Shown here piece by piece: positions 44,383 through 52,312 of a DNA stretch of 64,000 bases; position 1 is the first letter of the stretch, and the number at the start of each line of letters is the position of its first letter. A program made the position numbers and the translations under genes. The notes beneath the pieces were generated by a model that ran no database searches, was not told the origin of the DNA, and saw only the letters and a list, made by a program, of their open reading frames with translations. This DNA comes from Bacillota bacterium (GTDB lineage: Bacteria > Bacillota > Clostridia > Oscillospirales > Ruminococcaceae), in assembly GCA_023458875.1 (NCBI GenBank), contig JAEWXO010000093.1, positions 1 through 64,000 of the forward strand, read 5' to 3'.

Positions 44383-44745
44383 ATGGATGAAAAAATATTA
44401 ATTGTTGACGATGCCGCTTTCATGCGCATGATGTTAAAAAACACACTCACATCAATCAATTACACAAACATTATTGAAGCAAGTGACGGAGAAATAGCTT
44501 GCACAATGTATGATGAAGAACATCCTGATCTGGTGATAATGGATATAACCATGCCTAATAAAACCGGTATTGAAGCACTCCGTGATATAAAACTAAAATA
44601 TAATGATGCTAAAGTTGTTATTTGTTCAGCTATGGGTCAGGAGTCAATGGTTGTAGAAGCAATAAAGCTCGGCGCTCTGGATTTTATTGTGAAACCTTTC
44701 AAGCCTGAAAGAATAATTCAGACTGTAAAAAAAATATTAGGCTGA
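44383..44745 (+). CDS. cheY: Chemotaxis response regulator CheY
   Basis: A 120-aa stand-alone receiver. The acidic pocket is VDDAAFMR, the phosphorylated Asp is in LVIMDITMP, the switch Ser or Thr is in VICSAMGQ and the lysine is in FIVKPFKP. It is the third gene of the switch cassette, three bases after fliY. Phospho-CheY would bind the N-terminus of FliM encoded two genes upstream. Confidence 0.94.
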   Translation: MDEKILIVDDAAFMRMMLKNTLTSINYTNIIEASDGEIACTMYDEEHPDLVIMDITMPNKTGIEALRDIKLKYNDAKVVICSAMGQESMVVEAIKLGALDFIVKPFKPERIIQTVKKILG

Positions 44746-44778
44746 TATTTTATTTGCACTATTTTAAATTTAAACATG

Positions 44779-44827
44779 AAAAAAGAATCTGTTTATTACT
44801 TTAAACGTAAAAACAGATTCTTTTTTT
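44779..44827 (+). terminator. Terminator of fliM-fliY-cheY
   Basis: AAAAGAATCTGTTT pairs with AAACAGATTCTTTT across a loop of about 17 bases and is followed by T residues. Confidence 0.75.
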
Positions 44828-44854
44828 GATTTTTATTAAATAAAATATATTCTG

Positions 44855-45772
44855 TTACCTGTAGACAATATATTTCGGACCAAATGTAACATTTTCCTTC
44901 ATTATGAATTGCTTCAATGTCACCAGATCAGCAAGATCAGGAATTGAATACGGACTTGGAATTACATCCGCTGCAAAACGCTCTGCCGCAGTCAGGCTGA
45001 CATCTCCAAGCAAAGCAAGTGATAATCTTGTCAGATCACTTACATCTACCTTGCCGTCCGAATTTACATCACCGTATTCATTGGCACTCATTACACTGCC
45101 ATGATAGAAGTTGTTTCCAGAACTATTACTGGTGCTTGTTCCTGATTCAGGTCCGGTAATATCCTCTTTATCAGTAACTGACGTTCCAGATACTGCCGGC
45201 AAAGAAGTCTGGGATGTTTTGGTAACGCTTAATTCCGGGTCAGTAACTGTTGTATTTATGTCCGGTTTTGTAGTAGCAACAGTTGAAGAAAATGTACTTG
45301 TATAGGCCGGAGTTTCAATATAGGAATTTGTTGTTGTCTGTGATGCAAAAGTAGATGACGATACCGTAGTCTGTGAAGTTTTTGTGATTGACGACCCGGT
45401 CGTGTCAGGAGGAATATAAGGAAGTACACGTACAAACAGAGAAATATATTCGTCTCTGTTTATATATGCCCTTAACTCAGTTACTGATCCAAAATGACTT
45501 TTATAAGCATTTATATATGTATAACAGAGGTTTCCGCTGAAAATTGTAGTAATATCTATTGCAGAGTCATCCATGCTTACTATCTGTGAATATCTGTAAT
45601 CACCGTCCCACTGAACAGCCACAAAATCCCCTGAGTTAATTTCTATATAGTTTCCTGAAGCGATATTTGTCTGAGCATTTATTTTACCACAGACGACGTT
45701 TTGATTAATGTTAAAATACGACGATGCCATTACTGCTGATACAAGCAGACTGAAAAGTGACGATTTTTTCAT
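44855..45772 (-). CDS. Secreted dockerin-bearing protein of unknown function
   Basis: The 305-aa protein has a signal peptide (about residues 1-28), a compact beta-rich domain of about 85 residues (motif FVAVQWDGDYRYSQIV) that I do not recognise, a long Ser/Thr linker (about 118-220) and a dockerin-like end. The first calcium loop is canonical, DVNSDGKVDVSD, followed by LTRLSLALLGD. The second (ADVIPSPYSIPDLADL) has lost the key acidic positions 3, 5 and 9. Dockerins anchor proteins to cohesins of a cellulosome. It diverges from the GH9 gene. A structural or adhesive role is possible. Confidence 0.82.
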   Translation of the reverse strand: MKKSSLFSLLVSAVMASSYFNINQNVVCGKINAQTNIASGNYIEINSGDFVAVQWDGDYRYSQIVSMDDSAIDITTIFSGNLCYTYINAYKSHFGSVTELRAYINRDEYISLFVRVLPYIPPDTTGSSITKTSQTTVSSSTFASQTTTNSYIETPAYTSTFSSTVATTKPDINTTVTDPELSVTKTSQTSLPAVSGTSVTDKEDITGPESGTSTSNSSGNNFYHGSVMSANEYGDVNSDGKVDVSDLTRLSLALLGDVSLTAAERFAADVIPSPYSIPDLADLVTLKQFIMKENVTFGPKYIVYR

Positions 45773-45930
45773 TAAATCCCCCTACTTTCTTTTCATATTA
45801 CACAAAATCCAAATATGACTGGATTTCTATTTTGTATATTTTCTTAGTAATTAATACATTTATTATACCACTAAAATTACACTACTGTCAATAATCCTGA
45901 TTGGTTAAGAATGAATTTTTATTACTATTA

Positions 45931-46003
45931 AAGTGAAGCGTATATAGCGAAGGTCCAGTTCGACCGCAAAGCCCGGTCGATTCCGCAGAATTGAAATCCC
46001 TGC
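45931..46003 (+). repeat. Dispersed intergenic hairpin repeat, copy D
   Basis: It contains AGTGAAGCGTATATAGCGAA, the hairpin CGACCG-caaagcc-CGGTCG and the second hairpin TCGATTC-CGCA-GAATTGA with one G-T pair. It stands 20 bases before copy E in the gap of the divergent cellulosome genes. Confidence 0.75.
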
Positions 46004-46022
46004 ATAAGCATTATCCCTCATT

Positions 46023-46095
46023 TAGGCTGAAAAGTAGCGGTAAATATACAAGCGAGTCCGGGCGACCGCAAAGCCTGGTCGAAGAGACGAAATTA
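46023..46095 (+). repeat. Dispersed intergenic hairpin repeat, copy E (truncated)
   Basis: The first half is present (AGCGAGTCCGGGCGACCGCA, CCTGGTCGA) but the second hairpin is lost: after GGTCGA the sequence reads AGAGACGAAATT. Copies D and E and AT-rich leader sequence fill the 431-base gap 45773-46203. Confidence 0.65.
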
Positions 46096-46203
46096 TAACT
46101 TCTGACGGAAAATTAATATATTATTCTTGTAATTAAACAATTGCTTTTTATGGATGTATCTGATATTATTAACTTATATACATATGAAAGAAGGAAAAAG
46201 CAG

Positions 46204-48552
46204 ATGAAAAATTATTTAAAGCAATTCGGAAAACTGCTTGTCTGTGGAGCAGTCACTTTAGGAATAGCCACTCCCCTTTGTCATACCGGCATTATTTACT
46301 CAGCAACCAATGCAAATAAAGCAGACTACAACGAAGTAGATTCAAACTGGGCAAAGCTTTTGCAGCATACACTGTACTTCTATGATGCAAATATGTGCGG
46401 TACAGGAGTTGATGAAAACAATCTGCTGCCGTGGAGAGGAAATTGTCATACATATGACTCACGGGTCCCTCTGAACACAGAATGCACAAATCTTTCTGCC
46501 GCATTTATCGAAAAAAACCGCGATATTCTTGACCCTGACGGAGACGGATGTATTGACGTATCAGGCGGATTTCACGATGCCGGAGACCATGTTAAATTCG
46601 GGCTTCCGGAAGCATATGCAGCTTCTATAGTATCATGGGGTTACTATGAATTCAGAGAATCCTATGAAAAAACGGGGCAGGCTCCGCATGCCGAAACAAT
46701 ATGCAGATATTTTTCTGATTATTTTATGCGCAGCACATTCCGTGACAAAAACGGAGACGTTATCGCATTCTGCTATCAGGTAGGCGATGGAGATATTGAC
46801 CATAAATACTGGCAGTCTCCTGAAATTGATGCTATGAGCAGACCTGCATATTTTGCAACATCTGCGCTACCTACTACGGATGACGTTTCTGAAAGTGCCG
46901 CTGCTCTTGCAATAAATTATTATAACTTCATTGACACCGATCCGGAGTATGCGGAAAAATGCCTTGACTATGCAAAAGCACTCTACAGCTTCGCAGAAAA
47001 AAACAAAAAAGCTGTCGGTGACAGTGCTGACGGACCGAAAAGCTACTATACCTCAAGCAAATGGGAGGACGACTATTGCTTTGCGGCATGCTGGCTTTAT
47101 CTTATCACCAAGGACCACAAATACCTTGAAAGCAGTCTACGCTATGTAGATTACTATGCACCTCCGGGATACGTTTTATGCTGGAATGATATGTGGAACG
47201 GCGTATCTATCCTTCTCGGCCGTATTCAGGACGAATACCCTGAGGTCAGTGAGGAATGTAAACAGGCTATAGGACGAGGCCCATACGAGGTTCTTGACTT
47301 TTGGTATATGGAGGCAAAGGCGCTTAACGGCTATATGACTTCACAGATAGGAGAAGAAACACCTGCAGGGTATTTCTGGCTAAACACATGGGGCTCTGCA
47401 CGTTACAATACAGCTGCACAGTTCTGTGCACTTGTATACGATAAATACAACAACGGTGTTGACCGCTTCAATACAAACAACGAAGACTATACATTTTCAA
47501 ACTGGGCACTCGGACAAATGGAATATCTCATAGGAGACAATCCGATGGACCGTTGTTACGTTGTAGGCTTCAATGATAAATCAGCAAAATATCCTCATCA
47601 CAGAGCTGCATCAGGCCTTACCAAATGCGAAGATACCGCTGAACATAAGCATGTTCTTTACGGCGCGCTTGTAGGCGGTCCTGATGCAGATGATTTTCAC
47701 AAAGACGTTACCGAAGACTGGATATACAACGAGGTAACAATCGACTATAACGCTGCTGTTGTCGGCGCTGCTGCCGGGTTATATCACTTCTTTGGTGACG
47801 ACAGCATGAAGCCGGATGAAAATTTTCCTCCGGAAGAAGCTGAAGATGATACCGATATTTTTTCAGGAGATAACTTCTGGGTTTCCGGATATTGCTCTGA
47901 TGCACCTGAATCAACGGGTGCCGGTGCAACAAAGCTCACATTTTTCGTTAATACCGATTCACTTACACCACATACGGATATTTCAATAAGATATTATTTC
48001 AGCATAGAAGAATTTGAAAATCCGGGCGGAATACCAAGTTCATTTGTAATGCAAAAAACATATGATCAGGTTCAGACGGAGGTAAGCGGATGTGAAGCCG
48101 TGCTTTCAGGTCCTGTACAATATAAGGATGATATTTACTACACCGAAATATCATGGCCTGATTATGCAATTGCAAACTCCAACAAAAAATATCAGCTTAT
48201 TCTCGGAATGTATTACGGTGATAACTGGGATCCGTCAAATGACTGGAGTCATCAGGATATGGTTAATATCGGAGAAGGCTATGATGATATAGTTGGAGGA
48301 ACAGAGCTTGCAAAAAAATGTGATTATATCTGCGTATATGCTGACGGAAAACTTATAGGCGGAACAGAGCCTGACGGAACAAAGCCGGATAAAGTCTACA
48401 CTGTAAAACAATTAATAAGACTTATCAAAGCACTTAACGGACAAAGACCGTTTACTGACGAGGCAATGGAAAAACAGTTTGATTTTAACAGCGACGATGC
48501 TGTAAACTGTGTGGATCTTATTCTTCTTAAGGGACTTGTACTGGGAAAATAG
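46204..48552 (+). CDS. Cellulosomal endoglucanase GH9 with CBM3c-like module and dockerin
   Basis: A 782-aa secreted enzyme that cleaves beta-1,4-glucan. The signal peptide ends near residue 35. The GH9 domain (about 45-535) has the catalytic aspartates in GGFHDAGDHVKFG, PHHRAA with the active-site His, and the proton-donor Glu in YNEVTIDYNAAVVGAAAG. An accessory beta module follows (about 555-710), probably of CBM3c type that helps processive cleavage. The last 50 residues are dockerin-like; only the second calcium loop DFNSDDAVNCVD is canonical, while the first repeat (VYTVKQLIRLIKALNG) lacks one. The ATG 46204 follows AAGGA. Confidence 0.92.
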   Translation: MKNYLKQFGKLLVCGAVTLGIATPLCHTGIIYSATNANKADYNEVDSNWAKLLQHTLYFYDANMCGTGVDENNLLPWRGNCHTYDSRVPLNTECTNLSAAFIEKNRDILDPDGDGCIDVSGGFHDAGDHVKFGLPEAYAASIVSWGYYEFRESYEKTGQAPHAETICRYFSDYFMRSTFRDKNGDVIAFCYQVGDGDIDHKYWQSPEIDAMSRPAYFATSALPTTDDVSESAAALAINYYNFIDTDPEYAEKCLDYAKALYSFAEKNKKAVGDSADGPKSYYTSSKWEDDYCFAACWLYLITKDHKYLESSLRYVDYYAPPGYVLCWNDMWNGVSILLGRIQDEYPEVSEECKQAIGRGPYEVLDFWYMEAKALNGYMTSQIGEETPAGYFWLNTWGSARYNTAAQFCALVYDKYNNGVDRFNTNNEDYTFSNWALGQMEYLIGDNPMDRCYVVGFNDKSAKYPHHRAASGLTKCEDTAEHKHVLYGALVGGPDADDFHKDVTEDWIYNEVTIDYNAAVVGAAAGLYHFFGDDSMKPDENFPPEEAEDDTDIFSGDNFWVSGYCSDAPESTGAGATKLTFFVNTDSLTPHTDISIRYYFSIEEFENPGGIPSSFVMQKTYDQVQTEVSGCEAVLSGPVQYKDDIYYTEISWPDYAIANSNKKYQLILGMYYGDNWDPSNDWSHQDMVNIGEGYDDIVGGTELAKKCDYICVYADGKLIGGTEPDGTKPDKVYTVKQLIRLIKALNGQRPFTDEAMEKQFDFNSDDAVNCVDLILLKGLVLGK

Positions 48553-48634
48553 AATACGGACTTCCAGCTGCTATATCGTAAGCGATGACACAGTAAAATT
48601 CATTTGCATTTAATTTTAATACTTAATAATTAAT

Positions 48635-48690
48635 AAAGCTTTCCTGTTTTCGCACAATGAGTGCATTAAAACCGGAAAGCTTATTTTATT
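48635..48690. terminator. Bidirectional terminator between GH9 and PPTase genes
   Basis: AAGCTTTCC-GTTTT-GCAC pairs with GTGC-AAAAC-GGAAAGCTT with small bulges, A and T runs outside. It serves the convergent GH9 and phosphopantetheinyl transferase genes. Confidence 0.7.
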
Positions 48691-48702
48691 TATGAATTTG
48701 TA

Positions 48703-49389
48703 TTATTTATTTTCAAGCAGCATCAAGCAGAAATCCTTAAGCCGTCCGGCGGTTACAGTAACCGGAGAGGAATTATTATATGGCTTGGCTGAATAGAGGC
48801 TTAACATAGAATCAGGATATTTTTCCGTCAAGAATAAATTTTCTGATTTTTTATCTATCACTGAAAACGAATCAAATCCATGCTGCAGTCCTTCACCGGA
48901 ACATTTTACAAAAGCTTCTTTTCTGGTCCATACTTTACAGAAGCTTTCGTATGGATTTTCAGAGCTATGTATATATGCGCTTTCTGCTTCGGTAAAAAAA
49001 TGATCTGCTATCTGAAGATTTGATTCTTTTATAAACTCTGCATCAACGCCTGCCGGTTCTGAACTGAATGCAGCTGCAACAAGACCTTTTCCTTTTCGGA
49101 ATGTGTGTGAAACCGAAAACTCCTTTCCGGTTTCATTTCTGAAAAAGGGCTTTCCGAATTCACCGCATATAATTTCAGGAAGTACGATATCTCCGTATCT
49201 GAGATAGTAGGAATAATGTATCATCAACCCGGCAAACATGCTCAAAAGCTTATCCTTCTGAAATTTATACCTTGCTATCCTTTTTTGTCTTTCCTCAGGC
49301 AGAAGCTCAATTAATCTTTTATCATTAAAAAATTCCGGCAGGTTATCCTGATTATACGGAAAAATATAAATATCTATGTTATTCATCAC
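48703..49389 (-). CDS. 4'-phosphopantetheinyl transferase, Sfp type
   Basis: A 228-aa enzyme that loads phosphopantetheine onto carrier proteins. The motifs PAGVDAEFIKES (the metal Asp) and FCKVWTRKEAFVKCSGEGLQHG (metal Glu and the WxxKEA helix) are diagnostic of the large Sfp type, as is FSVSHT near residue 92. No polyketide or non-ribosomal peptide synthetase genes are in the window, so its carrier protein lies elsewhere. The start is GTG 49389 or ATG 49386, both placed well after AAGGAA. Confidence 0.9.
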   Translation of the reverse strand: MMNNIDIYIFPYNQDNLPEFFNDKRLIELLPEERQKRIARYKFQKDKLLSMFAGLMIHYSYYLRYGDIVLPEIICGEFGKPFFRNETGKEFSVSHTFRKGKGLVAAAFSSEPAGVDAEFIKESNLQIADHFFTEAESAYIHSSENPYESFCKVWTRKEAFVKCSGEGLQHGFDSFSVIDKKSENLFLTEKYPDSMLSLYSAKPYNNSSPVTVTAGRLKDFCLMLLENK

Positions 49390-49421
49390 TTAAGGTTCCT
49401 TTTAATACTTAATAATAAAAT

Positions 49422-49946
49422 TTATATGATTTTCAGTTCATCATCCTTAAGCAGAGAATACATGCAATAGTCAAATACCCTTCCATTTTTGCATACTCCG
49501 TTTGCCATTATTCCCTCAAGTTTAAATCCTGCCTTTTCAAGAGCACGTCTTGAGCCTATATTATATGCAAACGGTTCTGAATAAATACGTATAATATCAT
49601 ATCTCTGAAATACATCAGCGCATATCATGGTTAATGCCCTGCTCATTATCCCCTTGTTCCAGAAATCCTCTGCAAGCCAATAGCCGACTTCCCCGCTCCT
49701 GCTGTAAACGTCACTGCCAAAAAAGATTCCTATGCTTCCGACTACCCTGTCATTAACGACAATAGCACGGCATACCTGACGTTTTTCGTCGTTTGATATG
49801 CATGATGATACATACTTTTCTGCATCACTTACTGTATAAGGATGAGGAAATACATCACGCAGATTGCAGGCTATCTTTTCGTTATTGGCGTAATAAGCAA
49901 CGTCCATTATATCTTCCATTTTCCATTTTCGCAGCTTAAATTCCAT
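49422..49946 (-). CDS. GNAT-family acetyltransferase, RimL-like
   Basis: A 174-aa N-acetyltransferase. The acetyl-CoA loop region is VGYWLAEDFWNKGIMSRAL and the GNAT C-terminal strand SRRALEKAGFKLEG is clear. RimJ/RimL relatives modify N-termini or small molecules, so the substrate is not known. It precedes the phosphopantetheinyl transferase gene by 32 bases and may share its transcript. Confidence 0.9.
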   Translation of the reverse strand: MEFKLRKWKMEDIMDVAYYANNEKIACNLRDVFPHPYTVSDAEKYVSSCISNDEKRQVCRAIVVNDRVVGSIGIFFGSDVYSRSGEVGYWLAEDFWNKGIMSRALTMICADVFQRYDIIRIYSEPFAYNIGSRRALEKAGFKLEGIMANGVCKNGRVFDYCMYSLLKDDELKII

Positions 49947-50145
49947 AATTACTTCCTCACAGTCTTTTTTATTTTTTTGCTCTTCTGAGTATCTGCCTTA
50001 TTATATGGCAATATTTATTTAAATGTATAACTTACATTGATTATAACATTTTTTTCTTAGTAGTTCAACAAAAATATTATTGTCAATTTATTCACTTTTT
50101 ATTATTCGTTTATATTAATGAAATAAATAATTTTCAATCATTTTG

Positions 50146-50186
50146 TTGTGAATTAATTGACAACGCATAGTCTACAGTGGTAAAAT
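50146..50186 (+). promoter_or_regulatory. Promoter with Rex-operator-like site, acn-icd-rex operon
   Basis: TTGACA (50157-50162) and TAAAAT (50181-50186) are 18 bases apart. The bases TTGTGAA-TTAA-TTGACAA (50146-50163) match the Rex consensus TTGTGAA-N4-TTCACAA at all but one position, and cover the -35 box. Rex is encoded as the third gene of this operon. An NADH-sensitive feedback control of aconitase and IDH follows as inference. Confidence 0.68.
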
Positions 50187-50212
50187 AGAGAGTAGTAATA
50201 TTTTTTACACAG

Positions 50213-50242
50213 TGAAATATTTTACCGCAGGAAAATATTTCA
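50213..50242 (+). other. Inverted repeat in the leader of the aconitase gene
   Basis: TGAAATATTTT and AAAATATTTCA are perfect 11-base complements around ACCGCAGG, about 40 bases before the start codon. No T run follows, so it is not a terminator; a leader stem that affects stability or translation is possible. The rest of the gap 49947-50284 is AT-rich leader. Confidence 0.45.
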
Positions 50243-50284
50243 GCGAAATTTTATTTTGCAGCTGCGGAGAAATGGAGTAAATTA

Positions 50285-52222
50285 ATGGGATTCACATTAA
50301 CCGAAAAAATTCTTAATAATCACATTGTTGACGGTAAAATGATCAAGGGCACCGAAATAGGCATAAGGATTGACCAGACTCTCACTCAGGACGCCACAGG
50401 TACTATGGCATATCTGGAATTTGAAGCAATGGGTGTTCCAAGAGTAAAAACAGAGCGTTCTGTTGCATATATCGACCACAATACACTTCAGAGCGGATTT
50501 GAAAACGCTGATGATCACAGATTTATCGGAAGCGTTGCAAAGAAGCATGGTATATATTTCTCACGACCAGGCAACGGAATATGTCATCAGGTTCATCTTG
50601 AAAGATTCGGTGTGCCTGGAAAAACACTTATAGGTTCTGACAGTCATACACCTACAGGAGGCGGTATCGGAATGATAGCCATCGGTGCAGGCGGTCTTGA
50701 CGTAGCTGTTGCAATGGGCGGCGGTGCTTACTATATAACATGTCCAAAGGTCGTAAAGGTTGAACTTACAGGAAAGCTTCGTCCTTGGGTAGCTGCAAAG
50801 GATGTTATTCTTGAAGTATTGAGAACAATGTCAGTAAAGGGCGGCGTAGGAAAGGTTATCGAATACTGCGGAGACGGTGTAAAGACATTATCTGTTCCTG
50901 AAAGAGCAACTATTACAAACATGGGTGCCGAGCTTGGCGCCACAACATCGATTTTCCCTTCAGATGAAGTAACAAAGCAGTTTCTTAAAGCTCAGGGACG
51001 TGAAGAAGTATGGGTTCCTCTTGCAGCAGACGAAGATGCTGATTACGATGAGGTTCTCTCAATCGACTTAAGCAAGCTTGTTCCTCTTGCAGCATGTCCT
51101 CATATGCCTGATAACGTTAAGTCCGTTGAAGAAATTGGAAACATAAAAATAGACCAGGTTTGTATTGGTTCATGTACAAATTCATCACTTCTTGATATGA
51201 TGAAGGTAGCACATATACTTAAGGGAAAAACAGTTCATCCTGACGTTTCACTTTCAATTGCCCCTGGTTCAAAGCAGGTTCTCAATATGCTCGCACAGAA
51301 CGGACTTCTCTCAGAAATGATTGATGCCGGTGCAAGAATTCTTGAAAGCGCATGCGGTCCGTGTATAGGCATGGGACAATCCCCTAACTCAAAGGGTATT
51401 TCACTGCGTACATTTAACAGAAACTTCGAAGGACGTTCAGGAACAAAGGACGGACAGATTTATCTTGTTTCCCCTGAAATGGCTGCTATCTCTGCAATTA
51501 CAGGTGTTCTTACAGATCCTAGAGATATAGGTTCTATGCCGGAGTTCAATCTTCCGGAAGAATTTATTATAAATGACAATATGATAACTGCCCCTGTTGA
51601 TGAAAAGGACATGGGCAGCGTAGAAATATTAAGAGGACCTAATATCAAGCCTTTCCCTGCAACAGCTCCTCTTGCTGACAGCATTGACGCAAAATGTTCA
51701 CTCAAGGTAGAAGACAACATCACAACAGACCATATCATGCCTGCCGGCGCTAAGATTCTTCCTCTCCGTTCAAATATTCCGGCTATCTCAAAGTTCTGCT
51801 TTACAGTATGCGACGAAGCATTCCCTGAAAGAGCGCTCGGATTTGGCAAGAGCATAATTGTCGGCGGTTCAAACTACGGACAGGGATCTTCAAGAGAACA
51901 TGCTGCCCTTGCACCTCTCTATCTTGGAATTAAAGCAGTTCTTGTAAAATCCTTTGCAAGAATCCACAGAGCAAATCTTATAAATGCAGGAATACTTCCT
52001 CTTACATTTGTAAACGAAGCGGATTATGACCTTATTTCTCTTGGTGATGAGCTTGTAATTGACGATGTAAGAAAGCTTATCGAAAACGGCGAAACAACGC
52101 TTACAGTAAAGAACAAGACAACAGGCAAGGAGATTCCTGTTCTGTGCGAATTAAGCGGACGAGCAAAGGATATAATTCTTGCAGGCGGACTTCTTGATTA
52201 TACAAGAGAATCGTTAAAATAA
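50285..52222 (+). CDS. acn: Aconitate hydratase
   Basis: It isomerises citrate to isocitrate. The 645-aa length is that of the shorter bacterial aconitase group found in anaerobes and Thermotoga relatives. Cluster cysteines are in VCIGSCTNSSLLDM and ACGPCIGMG, and the Ser base region is GGSNYGQGSSREHAALAP. The swivel domain begins near residue 480 with EDNITTDHIMPAGA. It is the first gene of acn-icd-rex, under the putative Rex site. Homoaconitase-like enzymes share this length, but the icd neighbour supports aconitase. Confidence 0.92.
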   Translation: MGFTLTEKILNNHIVDGKMIKGTEIGIRIDQTLTQDATGTMAYLEFEAMGVPRVKTERSVAYIDHNTLQSGFENADDHRFIGSVAKKHGIYFSRPGNGICHQVHLERFGVPGKTLIGSDSHTPTGGGIGMIAIGAGGLDVAVAMGGGAYYITCPKVVKVELTGKLRPWVAAKDVILEVLRTMSVKGGVGKVIEYCGDGVKTLSVPERATITNMGAELGATTSIFPSDEVTKQFLKAQGREEVWVPLAADEDADYDEVLSIDLSKLVPLAACPHMPDNVKSVEEIGNIKIDQVCIGSCTNSSLLDMMKVAHILKGKTVHPDVSLSIAPGSKQVLNMLAQNGLLSEMIDAGARILESACGPCIGMGQSPNSKGISLRTFNRNFEGRSGTKDGQIYLVSPEMAAISAITGVLTDPRDIGSMPEFNLPEEFIINDNMITAPVDEKDMGSVEILRGPNIKPFPATAPLADSIDAKCSLKVEDNITTDHIMPAGAKILPLRSNIPAISKFCFTVCDEAFPERALGFGKSIIVGGSNYGQGSSREHAALAPLYLGIKAVLVKSFARIHRANLINAGILPLTFVNEADYDLISLGDELVIDDVRKLIENGETTLTVKNKTTGKEIPVLCELSGRAKDIILAGGLLDYTRESLK

Positions 52223-52312
52223 TTATAAGGCGACATATGCATATTCTTTTAATTAATTCTTAAGTTTATACATCAATAAATCATTAAAATAATTATTTAC
52301 GGAGGTTTAATA

